Shown here: one piece after another, positions 49,614 through 61,204 of the stretch
How the letters are laid out: each line of letters begins with the position of its first letter
How positions within the stretch are numbered: position 1 is the stretch's first letter
Source of the DNA: Ephydatia muelleri
Taxonomy: Eukaryota > Porifera > Demospongiae > Spongillida > Spongillidae
Reading direction: 5' to 3'
DNA: 64,000 nt
NCBI GenBank assembly: GCA_013339895.1
Contig: JABACO010000005.1
Location: 10,935,836-10,999,835, forward strand
Notes under the pieces: model-generated
What the model saw: only the letters and a program-made list of their open reading frames with translations
Told to the model about the DNA's origin: nothing
The model's database searches: none
Translations under genes and position numbers: made by a program

Positions 49614-49713
49614 NNNNNNNNNNNNNNNNNNNNNNNNNNNNNNNNNNNNNNNNNNNNNNNNNNNNNNNNNNNNNNNNNNNNNNNNNNNNNNNNNNNNNNN
49701 NNNNNNNNNNNNN
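49614..49713. other. Assembly gap of 100 N
   Basis: Exactly 100 Ns, an unknown-size placeholder. The RFC1 5' exons could be lost here or the join could be wrong. Confidence 0.97.
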
Positions 49714-49737
49714 TGAGGTGAGGACACTTGTGATGAT

Positions 49738-50635
49738 GTGAAGGTACTGGAGATGGTGTGCTGGATACTTCTGATTTGTGAAGGTGCTTGAGATAGTGTG
49801 CTGGATACTTGTGATGTGTGCTGGATACTTGAATAGACATAGCCATTGTATTGTTGGGTGTGTCATGTGCAGTGGACAAACAAAGGAGTTCTCCCCATTT
49901 CATAGGGGTCTGAACAAAATGCTCTGCACTACCAAATTGCTACTATAAAAGCAATCACGTTTAGACTACTTGCTGGCTATGTCAAGTGGATACTTCGGAA
50001 AAACTTGAAACTTTCACTACTTGTTCCACTGACGCTGTCCAGTAATTTTTTGTCACGTCAGCAATTAGTTTTTTTTTTTTTTTTTTTCCCTGTTCATTAA
50101 AGTTGAAGTTATTACCACACATACAAGTTATTTGGCTTTTCAAATTCAGCATTTGTTCGTTCGTGTGTGTTTGAGTTTTTGAGTAAGCAGGAAACGGAAT
50201 TCATTTGTTTCAATTAGCGGCTTAGTAACGTACATGGTGAATAAGTTATCGATGCCCAATGCATAGATAACGGCTGGGTGTTGCTGAGAAAGGGCGTCGC
50301 TGAGAAAGGACGCTACGCACTACCCTGAGTGTTCACCAGACTATAACGACGCTTGTGTACGACGAAAGGGGCGGATACTCAAGCGTATTGTCTACTGTAT
50401 ATTAGGGCTCCGTGCGAAACGCTAATTAATACCGGGTTTTCAGTTTGGAGCTTGAGGCTCGTGCAGGGGCCCGCGCCGGAGGCGTAGGCGGAGGGTTGGC
50501 TATGCGAAGGTTCGGTAGACGACAGTGTGTATGGTGTAACCATAGCAACATGCATGCCAAATGTTGTTGCTGCCTCAAGATAAAATAGGCTAAGCTATAA
50601 GGGTAGCAAACGAGATACTTTATCTTCCTGATACA
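49738..50635 (+). repeat. Direct repeat R, copy A (upstream of RFC1)
   Basis: Shares long collinear sequence with 59270-59812 and 61590-62388, e.g. GCTACTATAAAAGCAATCAC, GGATACTTCGGAAAAACT and AAAGGGGCGGATACTCAAGC. The right end (about 50440-50620, GC-rich, AGGGGCCCGCGCCGG) is shared with copy C only. It ends about 40 bp before the first recognisable RFC1 exon. Confidence 0.85.
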
Positions 50636-50675
50636 ATTTGTGTTCTGGTTAGTCAGTTTTATTGCCTCACACCAG

Positions 50676-53600
50676 GCTACAGAATGTGGTACAAAGCAGA
50701 TCGATGAAGATGGTCTCTTGGAGCTAATACGTACCCGTGAGAAGGGACCTGTTGTGCCAGTCACGCCGAAAATAATAACTTCGAGGCCAAAAAAAGGTGC
50801 AAAGAAATCACCTCCGGATTCAGGATCTCCGACGGTTGGTACACCATCTCAGGTACCTTCCACACCATCACAAGCACCTTCTACACCACGCAGGGTGTTT
50901 CTACAACACCTGTGCAGACGCCATTGCAAAATGCAACAGCACTTGCCGCAGGTGACGTGATGAAAATGTGTGTGTGTATGTGTGTGTGTGGGTATGGGTG
51001 TGCACATTGTGGGGAAGCTATTACGTTAGTGTGCACATGTGTGTGGGTGTATGTGAGTGCTAGAGTGTGAGTGTAAGTGTGTGTGTGCGTGCAGGTGCTT
51101 AAGTACATGTATGTGGAAGTGTACTGTTTCCCATGGTGCACAATTTATTGTCCCCTAGTTTTCCAGTCGCACATGTAGTTTATGTGCTTGGTACAGTACA
51201 TAATGAACCCCCGATATTTGCCACTGCCCAAAACATATGCATTCAACGCCATGCAGATATGATACAACACGCAATGCAAATATGTCACAACATGCCATAC
51301 AAATTTGTCACAACACGCAATGCAAATATGTCACAACATGCCATACAAATTTGTCACAACATGCAATGCAAATATGTCACAACATGCAATGCAAATATGT
51401 CACGACATGCAATGCAAATATGTCCTAGCATGCCATACAGACACTACTGTACTGTACTATTGCTGCGCTTTAAGACCCTTCCCACCATTTCAATAACAGC
51501 CGGTACTCTATATCGTACCTTGTCGCATTACCTTGTTTTTCCCCCCCCGGGCTTGGTTCGGTTAGGGACAGAGAACCTGATGTGGGTGGACCGCTACAGG
51601 CCCAAGACCTCCAAGAACATCATCGGGCAGCAAGGGGACAAGAGCTGTGCCAAGAAGCTGGCCAAGTGGCTGCAGGACTGGCAGAGGAACAGGACCCTAC
51701 CGGCCGGGAAGGAATCATCGGAGACAGGTGCCAGTTTCAGGGCCGCCCTGCTGTCTGGTCCTCCAGGGATAGGGAAGACCACCACTGCCACTATCGTGTG
51801 TGAGGTGAGGGCCTCCCTTTCACCTAAGCTAAATACGGTTACGCTCGCCATTGGAAGCCTTCTGAAGACTGTGTGTGTGCAGCCGTGTGCACACGTTGTA
51901 TGTATCACTGTGCAGTGGATGTGTTGTATGTATCTTGCAGTGGATGTATCGCTGTGCAGTGGATGTGTCGTATGTATCTCTGTGCAGTGGATGTGTTGTA
52001 TGTATCACTGTGCAGTGGATGTGTTGTATGTATCGCTGTGCAGTGGGTGTGTTGTATGTATCACTGTGCAGTGGATGTGTTGTATGTATCGCTGTGCAGT
52101 GGATGTGTTGTATGTATCACTGTGCAGTGGATGTGTTGTATGTATCGCTGTGCAGTGGATGTGTTGTATGTATCGCTGTGCAGTGGATGTGTTGTATGTA
52201 TCGCTGTGCAGTGGATGTGTTGTATGTATCGCTGTGCAGTGGATGTGTTGTATGTATCGCTGTGCAGTGGGTGTGTTGTATGTATCGCTGTGCAGTGGAT
52301 GTGTTGTATGTATCACTGTGCAGTGGATGTGTTGTATGTATCGCTGTGCGGTGGATGTGTCGTATGTATCGCTGTGCAGTGGGTGTGTTGTATGTATCGC
52401 TGTGCAGTGGATGTGTCGTATGTATCACTGTGCAGTGGGTGTGTTGTATGTATCGCTGTGCGGTGGATGTGTCGTATGTATCGCTGTGCAGTGGATGTGT
52501 TGTATGTATCGCTGTGCAGTGGATGTGTCGTATGTATCGCTGTGCAGTGGGTGTGTTGTATGTATCGCTGTGCAGTGGATGTGTCGTATGTATCACTGTG
52601 CAGTGGGTGTGTTGTATGTATCGCTGTGCAGTGGGTGTGTTGTATGTATCTCTGTGCAGTGGATGTGTCGTATGTATCACTGTGCAGTGGATTTGTTGTA
52701 TATGTACTGAGTGAGATTAGTACCAACTGCGACGGTGCAACCATGAATTGGCTTGTTTGTGTTTCACTTTTGAATCATGGGTGTTGGTGGGTAGGGGGGG
52801 GGGGGGGGGGGGCAATTATTGTTTTTTGGGCATGTTTACATTGTAAATATACACACACACATATGCACACATCCTTCCCCTCTAGGAGTGTGGCTACACG
52901 TACTTTGAGTTGAATGCTAGCTCCACGAGGAGCAGCAGGTCTCTCCAGGCTGAAGTGGCCAGCCAGCTCGGCTCCCACTCCCTGGATGGCTTTGTGGCGG
53001 GAGAAGGGGGAGGGGCTCTGGTGAGTGGACGGAAGCACGCCCTCATCATGGATGAGGTGGACGGAATGGCGGGCAATGAAGACAGGGGAGGAATTCAGGT
53101 GAGTCCGTGGGAGGTGTGCAGGTGACCATGGGAGGGTGTGCAGGTGAGCCTATGGGAGGTGGGCAGGTGACCATGGGAGGGTGTGCAGGAGACCATGGGA
53201 AGTGTGCAGGTGACCATGGGAGGTGTGCAGGTGACCATGGGAGGTGTGCAGGTGACCATGGGAGGTGTGCAGGTGACCATGGGAGGTGTGCAGGTGACCA
53301 TGGGAGGAGTGCAGATGAGCATGAAGACAGTAGAACAACTGTCCATATTTCCATTTGCCCTTCATTATGTACGTGATGTCTGTTGCTAAGGCTAGGGTAA
53401 GCATATGTCCATTGAATTATGCAAGTGAATGAGTGATATTCCCAATCGTTTAAGAGAGTCCAACAGAATAGCAGTTTCTAGGATCACGACATGAGAGCAT
53501 AGCTGCATAGGGTGCTGGAGCATGGGTTGGGGTGCAATATTGAGAGTGGCTTTGCCTCCTCACCCCCTTCCACCGCTCCCTCGCCCCCAAAAATAAGTGG

Positions 53601-56160
53601 TTCACTGGGGAGGAGGTATGGAAATAAGGGGGTTCATTGTACAGTAAATCCTCCATTTCCTGTTTTGGCTAGCGGTATTCTGCTGGCGTTTATTAAAATA
53701 AACTATCCTGAATAATGCTTCCTCCTCGTAAAATGGAGATGTTTGCTGTGGCAGTTTGCGTCAGTACTTTCAAAAGCTGTATGCAAGATTGCACCTTGCA
53801 TCCATCTGGAATTATATGACATGTGTTGCACTTTATTTCATGCCCACCACTTGATATGTTAATGGGACTGTGTTCCCTAGATTAGTACCATCCGGGCTAT
53901 CCTCTTTTGATTTGACGAGGGCCACACACAAAGATTAAATCATTCAGCAAGTTGTATTTTATAAATGGGCCAATATGAAGTATGCACAAGTATGGAAATT
54001 TTGTTTACCTTAGGGGAGAGAACATATATGGGAAGTGGCATGTCAATATGAGAGGGCGTGGTGCAATTTCATGTGGAATCACCCTGATGCGCACTAGCTA
54101 TCGGGTTTAATTCCACATGTGTATTCATGTGATGTTCTCTCTTCACGCTGTACTTACTTCAGGAACTAATCGCCTTGATAAAGAGCACGAAAGTTCCCAT
54201 CATCTGCATCTGCAATGACAGGGTACTCCCGAAGATTCGCTCACTTGCCAATTACTGCTACGATCTTGAGGTTTCCGAGACCAAAAGTGGAACAAATCAA
54301 GGTTTGTGACCACACGTATCCCTACACAATAACCAAGTCCATACACACTGACCACACCCACCTTTTCTGCCATCATTTCTTTAATCAATGTGTATCTGTC
54401 TCCTTTTCTCCTTCCTATGCACTACCTCACTCCTTCCATCCTTCACTCCCACCATTCCTCCTTACTCCTTTCCTCCATCCCTCCCTCTCTCTCATCCCTC
54501 CTTTTGATCCCTCACTCCTTCCTCCCTCCCTTCCTCCCTCCCTCGCTCCTTCCTTTCTCTCCATCCCTCCCTCCCTTCTTTCCTCCCTCACTCCATCCCT
54601 CCTTCACTCATTCCTCCTTCCTCCATTCCTCACTCACTCTTCTTCACTCATTTTCCACACTCCTAAGGGTGCCATAATGAGTGTGGCTTTCAAGGAGAAG
54701 GTCAAGATACCACCTCAGGCTTTGGAGCAGCTCATTGTCGCTTCGGGTCATGACATCAGACAGGTGTGCACATGGTTGTGTAGTGAGGGGAGAATGAAAG
54801 GGAGGGACTAAGAGAAGGAAGAGGTGTGGTGAAGGGAGGAGGCTAAGAGAAGGAAGTACTGATATTGAAACTGCAATCAAATCTTGACTTGGATCACTTC
54901 TGTACCAGTGCAATGGATTACCATATATTGAGACATTTTATTATTTACCAACGCAAGATGCAGTTGGAAGAAAATGGGAGTATGAAACAGAATGCAGCGT
55001 TTGTGGATGTCATCTTTATGGATGGATTTTGGCACGTTTCTAATTATTGCTTTTATGAAAAGGACAAATCATTTATAACACGAGTTTTCCCAATATACTG
55101 ATAAATGCACTGCACAAGTAATTTGTGTACTTATCAGCTGATATAATAGGTGTCACACCAGTATTCGTAACTCAACCTTACCCCTTTGTTGTATCCCCCC
55201 CCCCCCCCCCCCCCCCCCCCAACACCAGGTTTTGCACAACCTATCGCTTTGGAGTGTAGCTGAGAAGAGCCTCAACTATGAGCAGGCCAAAGGTGCAGCC
55301 AGTGGGGGCCAAGAAGAACATTACCATTGGGCCCTTTGATGTGATCAGGACGGTCTTCATGCCCATGGATGATGGCCGGGAGCTGAGCTTTGGGGAAAAG
55401 ACCGAACTATTCTTCCACGACTACAACATTGCTGCCCTCTTTGTGCAGGAGAATTACCCGCTGGTGAAACCCGTCGATAGAGGGTGAGCGTCATTTAGAA
55501 CGAGGGGGTGGTGGTGTATGCAGGTGGAATGGATGTGAAGAGGTATTGGGGTGTGTCAGGGGGAGTGGTGGGTGACCAGAAGTGAGGGTGATGAGAGATA
55601 AGAGGGTGTGGATGATGAGTATGGGTAAGGGTGAGGGGTGGGTGTGGATGATGAGCCACAGGTAAGGGTGAGGGGTGGGTGTGGATGATGAGCCACAGGT
55701 AAGGGTGATGGGTGGGTGTGGATGATGAGCCACAGGTAAGGGGTGGGTGTGGATGATGAGCCACAGGTAAGGGTGAGGGGTGGGTGTGGATGATGAGCCA
55801 CAGGTAAGGGTGAGGGGTGGGTGTGGATGATGAGCCACAGGTAAGGGTGAGGGGTGGGTGTGGATGATGAGCCACAGGTAAGGGTGAGGGGTGGGTGTGG
55901 ATGATGAGCCACAGGTAAGGGTGATGGGTGGGTGTGGATGATGAGGTAAGGGTGAGGGGTGGGTGTGGATGATGAACGACAGGTAAGGGTGAGGGGTGGG
56001 TGTGGATGATGAGCCACAGGTAATGGTGAGGGGTGGGTGTGGATGATGAGCCACAGGTGAGGGGTGGGGGTGGATGATGAGCCACAGGTGAGGGTGAGGG
56101 GTGAAGTTTGAAGAGTGCTGGTAATAGGTTGAGGGGACATTTAATTAAAACCTTAGTGCA

Positions 56161-56244
<84 letters not shown>

Positions 56245-58579
56245 ATTGGCTGCATGTTTACTTGGATGTCAAATACCAGTCTTTAGTGATATGGAATTCC
56301 TGTGGTGCACTGGCACAATCAGGGGCTAATATTCTTTGCATTTGTGTCTCAAAAGTACAACTGGGTTATGATTTTGAAAATGAAAGGACAAAAGACATAC
56401 AATTGTGTGTGTGGTGACAAGGTAGAAGTGCGCAATGTTGCATCGTCTTTGCTCTTTCTTGGTGTCTTGCGTGTTCTGCTTACTAGAGAGTTCTTGATAC
56501 ATGAACCAAAGTTAGTCAGCCACTGATATGATGCTTCATGTCTTCCCTTTCTACTTACACACCCTACGAATGTGGACATGCCTTCCAAATGCATACATGT
56601 GCACATACTGTACATGATGAATATATGCTCACATATACACATACATATACACATACCCGTGTGCACACCTAATGCAGTGTGAACATGAAGACAGTCCTTC
56701 ACAGACTGTCCCAAGCAGCAGACTCCCTGAGTGATGGCAACCTGGTAGAGAGGCAGATCAGAGGGACAGCCACTTGGGGCCTCCTCCCCACCCAGGCCGT
56801 GTTCTCCAGTGTCATTCCTGGGGAGTGCATGAGGGGTTACCTGGGACAGCCTCACTTCCCCATGTGGCTTGGGAACAACTCGAAGAAGACAAAGTGTGAC
56901 AGATTGCTGCAGCAGCTTTGGAAACATACCAGTCTCAGGTTGGGGGGGGGGGGGGGGGGGGGGGGGGAATGTGGTGGTGATAGGACATGGGTGGTATTGA
57001 TATTGATTATTGTGAGGGAGGGATGAGGTGGCTGATGTTGATTGTTCCTAGTCACCTGAGAAGTAGCTGTTGTGCAGTGATTATGTCAACTGTTACATTA
57101 TCTCATGTATAGCTAATTATTCCATTGTCTTCTATTAAGCCAGCTGTTATATGTCTCTTGTTTGGTGCATTGTTCTAACTGCAGCACATCCTGCAACAAG
57201 ACAGAGTTCTGTTTAGATTACCTCCCACTTTTCAGCAGTCAACTAACAGACCCACTTGTGAAAAACGTAGGTTTAAGAAATTTTCTATCTGTGTGTATAT
57301 ATTGGGCTGGTATACTTGTGTGCTGTGTGGCATTACTGGATCAAGTCAGCAGCCTGCATTGAAGCTCCACCTCCAACTGTAATTAAGCGATGATTGATAG
57401 CAGTCTGTTTCTCTTGGTTACTGGTTGAACTTGGGCGGGCAGGTGTACCACATGTAACAAATGTCAGGGCACCCATCGTCTTTAGCTGTCAGCATTGATC
57501 AATGCTTTCACCAGACGATCTGTTTCCATATTTCTCCTGTGCTTAGGGAGAAGATGGCATTGCTGATGTGATTGGCTGCCTCAATGCATACAACTTCACT
57601 CGAGATGACTGGGACTGCATTATTGAACTGAGTCACTACAGTGGATCACCTGATGTCCTCAAAAAAATACCTTCCAAGGTAGCGTTGATATGCATGGTAT
57701 TGTGATGAATAGTGTGTGCATGAGATGTGATGAAGGGTTTGGGTATGAGATGTGATGAAGGGTGTGGGTATGAGGCATGATGAAGGGTGTGGGTATGAGA
57801 TGTGATGAAGGGTGTGGGTATGAGGTGTGATGAAGGGTGTGGGTATGAGGTGTGATGAAGTGTGTGGGTGTGAGGTGCAATGATGGGTATGGGTTCGAAG
57901 TGTGATTAAGGTGTAGATATGAGGTGTGATGAAGGGTGTGGGTATGATGTAGGGTGAAGAGTGTGGGTTATGAAGGGTCAATGAGTATCATTGCCACATC
58001 TTATACCGTATGAGAATTTGGACATATTAAAGTAATTACTAACCAGAATTGTAAACTCTATTCAGTGACTGGAAAGGCCAAATTCGGGACCCTTATTTTA
58101 GTCTGTGCGGTTGTGCATGGTGTGTATGATGGTGTGCTTGGATGGCAGCTCTGTCAGAAAATCAATTGTGAATCGTTATAACAAAGTAGCACTGTCCTTT
58201 TTACATATTAAAGAAATGTAATTACCGATCAGTTGAAAAATAATGTCCTTTTACCTATTGAATGATTCGTTTGCACGATGCAGGTCAAATCAGCATTCAC
58301 AAGAACATACAACAGAGAGGTACACTTGAACCCTTTTGTTTCAAATGCACCAACGAAGAAACGGGGTAGAGGGTCCATTACTGAGGATCTGCTTGAAGAG
58401 GGTGTGGAAGAAGACGAGGAAGAAAGCAGGGCTTTGATGGAAGAGGAAGAAGGGATGGAGAGGAGATTTCGGATGATCCTATGATCAAGGTTACGACCAG
58501 CACCATGAAGACCAAACAGCGGGTTGGAAATGGTGGTGGTGACAAGGTTAAACGTACTGCCAAGAAGAGGAAGCAGTAG
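50676..58579 (+). CDS. RFC1: Replication factor C subunit 1 (clamp-loader large subunit), 5'-incomplete, multi-exon
   Basis: Exons: 50676-50951 (end of BRCT, GTKQIDEDGLLELIR), about 51572-51804 (WVDRYRPK, Walker A SGPPGIGKTT), 52886-53098 (Walker B ALIMDEVDG), 54163-54301, 54668-54763, 55229-55483 (FFHDYNIAALFVQENYP), 56678-56938, 57185-57266, 57547-57678, 58284-58579 (Lys-rich tail, TAG 58577-58579). All the junctions have AG and GT, and phases agree where checked. RFC1 is the large AAA+ subunit that opens and loads PCNA in the nucleus during replication and repair. The N-terminal region and most of BRCT are absent upstream. Four one-base indels break the frame, near 50890, 54270, 55304-55308 (G run) and about 58455 (G run). 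Each is repaired by a neighbouring frame with clear homology, so consensus error is more likely than decay. Confidence 0.93.
51251..51430 (+). repeat. 23-bp minisatellite in an RFC1 intron
   Basis: About eight units of ATGCAAATATGTCACAACATGC type, open in several frames and not coding. Confidence 0.85.
51900..52690 (+). repeat. 28-bp minisatellite, about 28 units, RFC1 intron
   Basis: Unit GGATGTGTTGTATGTATCGC plus TGTGCAGT. Because 28 is not a multiple of 3, each ORF through it has an 84-bp (28-residue) period, and most frames on both strands lack stops. This produces spurious ORFs of up to 525 codons. Confidence 0.95.
53099..53310 (+). repeat. 21-bp minisatellite starting at the RFC1 donor at 53098
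   Basis: The unit is GTGACCATGGGAGGTGTGCAG, about ten copies. Each junction reads CAG|GTGA, echoing the real donor ATTCAG|GTGAGT that precedes the array. Confidence 0.9.
54386..54655 (+). repeat. Pyrimidine-rich (CCTT/TCCC)n array, RFC1 intron
   Basis: An irregular CT-only array ending just before the acceptor at 54667. It may serve as an over-long polypyrimidine tract. Confidence 0.85.
55195..55220 (+). repeat. 26-base poly(C) tract just upstream of an RFC1 acceptor
   Basis: The run ends 8 bases before exon 55229 (AACACCAG|GTTTTG), so it occupies the polypyrimidine-tract position. Confidence 0.85.
55620..56105 (+). repeat. 37-bp minisatellite carrying consensus splice donors, RFC1 intron
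   Basis: About twelve units, each with GAGCCACAGGTAAGGG. CAG|GTAAG is a perfect 5' splice-site consensus, better than the true donor of this intron (AGAGG|GTGAGC, GT at 55484). Confidence 0.9.
56162..56243. repeat. (TG)n microsatellite, about 41 units
   Basis: Uninterrupted dinucleotide run in the same RFC1 intron as the 37-bp array. Confidence 0.95.
56942..56967 (+). repeat. 26-base poly(G) tract directly after an RFC1 donor
   Basis: Exon 56678-56938 ends CTCAG|GTT and the run begins at the fourth intron base. Confidence 0.85.
57700..57965 (+). repeat. 25-bp minisatellite, RFC1 intron
   Basis: About nine to ten units of TGTGATGAAGGGTGTGGGTA type, starting about 20 bp after the donor at 57678. 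Confidence 0.88.
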
Positions 58580-58884
58580 GAACATGGTCTTTGATTGTCA
58601 TACTTTTTCCCTTCTTATTTTGTTCACATTTATGTTCAGTGTATTGTGTACCTTTGTATATGGTGTACACACTGTGTATGTATCCAATACACCACATTGT
58701 CAGGTTCACAGTTCTGTTTTTTGCTATACTCATATATTCATGGTTGTGGTACTTTTATTTCCACATGGAAAGTTCAATGCCAGGTTTCGTTTTGTCTTGT
58801 TGAAGTGTTTCATTCGGTCCGTACTTTCACAGGTTCTACACACACACGAGTGTCAAGAATTAAACTAGTGCTGTATCTTAAGAT

Positions 58885-59812
58885 ACGACCACCAACAAAA
58901 AGGACTGTAAGGTTATTTAGAATGTCAGACAGTTTTAGAATCAGAATAAGTTGTGACAAAGTTAGTTACCTTGGTAATGACTATTTCCCCCCTTTGGTAC
59001 AACATACAGTATAATTGTGCAAAGTACTAAGTGCACTCATGTCTTCTGCAGTGCAACCCTATCGCACTGGATGTGGGCACACCTCAAATATCCTCATTGC
59101 AGCGGTGACATATTATAGAGCAGTAGCTGCAAACAGTAAAACATCTGCATGCAAAGAGCAAACTAACACATGATTCTTGTATGGTTGCTTTGCCACACAA
59201 GGACCCATTGTTGCCTGACCTTTATCTCTTTAACTTCACACGTAAATAATGGGAAGCTCTAAACACTTGAGATGGTGTGAAGGTGCTTGAGATGGTGTGC
59301 TGGATACTTGATAGACATAGCCATTGAACGGTTGGGTGCACTATCAAATTGCTACTATAAAAGCAATCACGTTTAGAGATCATTTGCTGGCTATGTCAAG
59401 TGGATACTTCGGAAAAACTCATTTATTGGAAATTGAACTTTCACCACTTGTTCCACTGACGCTGTCCAGTAAATTTTTGTTCGGTCAGCAAATTTTTTTT
59501 TTTCTTTTTTTCTTTTCCTGTTCTCTTGTGGTTCATTAAGTTGTTACCGCGGTACCGGTATACCACACATGCAAGTTATTTGGCTTTTCATATTCGGCAT
59601 TTGTTCGTTCGTGTGTGTTTGAGTTTTCGAGTAAGCATATATATGAATTCATTTGTTTCAATTAGCGGCTTAGTAACGAATAAGTTATCGATGCCCGATG
59701 CATAGAGAAAGGGCGTCGCTAAGAAAGGACGCTACGCACTAGCCTGTGTGTTCACCAGACTATAACGATGCTTGTGTACGACGAAAGGGGCGGATACTCA
59801 AGCGTATTGTCT
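58885..59812 (+). repeat. Direct repeat R, copy B (RFC1 3' flank)
   Basis: Collinear with 61205-62150 over its whole length (TTGGTACAACATACAGTATA, CCTCATTGCAGCGGTGACAT and so on). It diverges after GCGTATTGTCT at 59812, where copies A and C continue into the GC-rich block. Confidence 0.88.
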
Positions 59813-60180
59813 GTGTAAAAGAGTATCAGCGAACTCGTGTAGTAACGTAGAAACAAATTAAAAGCAACATCGTACCCTCCTCATCGTTTTGAAGCTATTT
59901 ATCTCGAAAAATATAAGCGGGATTCGCGGGAAACTGAAATACGCATCTCAAGAGATATCAAGCATTCTTGACCGTATAACACCAGTTCTCAGTGATGAAA
60001 GCTTGGTACCTTTCTATGCAGCTACAACTTAACTTGCATGTAATACCTTCATCTTGTGAGGAATTATCGATGGCTTCGCCTTTTTCGTACGCGCCAGATG
60101 GAATTAATGAACTCACGTTGCTAAGTCCTAGTGCCGATTTTCAATGGACTGAAACAGCCGTGCACCAGACAAACGTCGCT

Positions 60181-60620
60181 GAAGTGATTGGCTGCCTCAA
60201 TGCGTACAACTTCACTCGAGATGCTCCATTATTGAATTGAGTCACTACAGTGGATTACCACACGATGGATGGTACAGCTTAGCCCACTGATGTCGTTTGC
60301 CCTCTCATGCACGATGTAAGTCAAATCAGCGTTTACATACGCCTCACCGGATATCCGGGGCTCCAGCGTTCCAGCCCGGGGCTTAGCCAGAATTGAACTG
60401 CCGCGCTGGGGCTGCAAGAACATACAACAGAAGTACACTTGAACTCTTTTGTTTCAAATGCGCCAATGAAGAAGCGGGGGGTCGCGGTCCATTACCGAGG
60501 ATCGGTTTGAGGAGGATAGATTTCAGTCTATCATGAAGGTCACGACCACCAAACAGCGGGTTGGAAATGGTGGTGGTCGTAGGGTTAAATGTACTGCCAA
60601 GAAGACGAACTGTAATACTT
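60181..60620 (+). pseudogene. Duplicated, decayed 3' end of RFC1
   Basis: 60181-60263 matches the exon at 57547 (VIGCLNAYNFTRD) but has lost about 10 bp and gained a stop. 60310-60620 matches the last exon at 58284. There the acceptor GATGCAG|GTCAAA has become GATGTAAGTCAAA, a GC-rich block of about 78 bp (60338-60415, with CCGGATATCCGG) is inserted, and the acidic segment is deleted. The intervening intron is almost gone (about 46 bp). Exons upstream of 57547 are not present. This is clearly non-functional and proves duplication of the RFC1 end together with its flank. Confidence 0.9.
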
Positions 60621-60809
60621 TTTCCTTCTTATTCTGTTCGCATCTGTGTTAAGTGCATTGTTTTCTTTTGTGTACCTTGTGTATGGTATACACACTGTGT
60701 GTGTGTGTATCTATCACACCTTTACAGCTCCTTTTTTGCTCTATGGAAAGTTCATTGTCAGTTACTGTTTTGCCTTGAAGTGTTTCACTGGATCCGTACT
60801 TTCACAAGT

Positions 60810-60811
<2 letters not shown>

Positions 60812-60876
<65 letters not shown>
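60812..60876. repeat. (AC)n microsatellite
   Basis: About 31 units. The corresponding place after RFC1 (about 58840) has only ACACACACGAG, so the array expanded in this copy. Confidence 0.95.
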
Positions 60877-60878
<2 letters not shown>

Positions 60879-60968
60879 CTTTCCAAAAACACAACAAACA
60901 GGGTGAATGAATTTGCATGACAAAAAAGAACTGTACAATCAATCATGTGCGAGTGTGTCCCAATATAT

Positions 60969-61174
60969 CTATGCCCTTCTTTCTTGCTTTTGTGTTCGCT
61001 TCTTCTCCTTCTCCCGCCTATCCTGCACCTTCTGTTTCTGAACTTGCCTGCTTTGCTTGTCCTTCTCGACCTTGGCCTCGTGGGCCACCTTGTGCTTCTC
61101 CCTCTGAAGCTTCTGCTGTTCCAACACTGATGCTGCATTCATGTTGATAAACAGGTCCAAGTCAGATGGCTTGG
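60969..61174 (-). CDS. Probable last exon of a Lys/Gln-rich coiled-coil protein, unknown
   Basis: On the minus strand a good acceptor (TTTCCTTCTAAAG|) opens AKPSDLDLFINMNAASVLEQQ, then KLQREKHKVAHEAKVEKDKQ, and a highly charged helical tail ending in ERRA and a stop. The polypyrimidine tract and clean charged-helix composition look like a real terminal exon, convergent with RFC1. The matching part of copy B (after 58860) lacks it. No upstream exon was found. The family is not recognised. Confidence 0.45.
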
Positions 61175-61204
61175 CTTTAGAAGGAAATAGAGACATGTAA
61201 GCTT

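Noticed and set aside
52005..52744. Minus-strand His/Thr-rich ORFs
   Set aside because: Antisense of the same minisatellite with no independent coding evidence.
51133..52913. Overlapping ORFs of 279-525 codons with CMYRCAVDVLYVSLCSGCVV-like repeats
   Set aside because: They are translations of the 28-bp minisatellite in several frames inside an RFC1 intron. Only the part at about 51572-51804 is a real exon.
54390..54677. Ser/Pro/Leu-rich ORF
   Set aside because: Reads the CT-rich intronic array. The real exon in this region begins at 54668 in another frame.
55491..56140. Three minus-strand ORFs rich in HHPHPPLTLTCGSS
   Set aside because: Antisense frames of the 37-bp intronic minisatellite.
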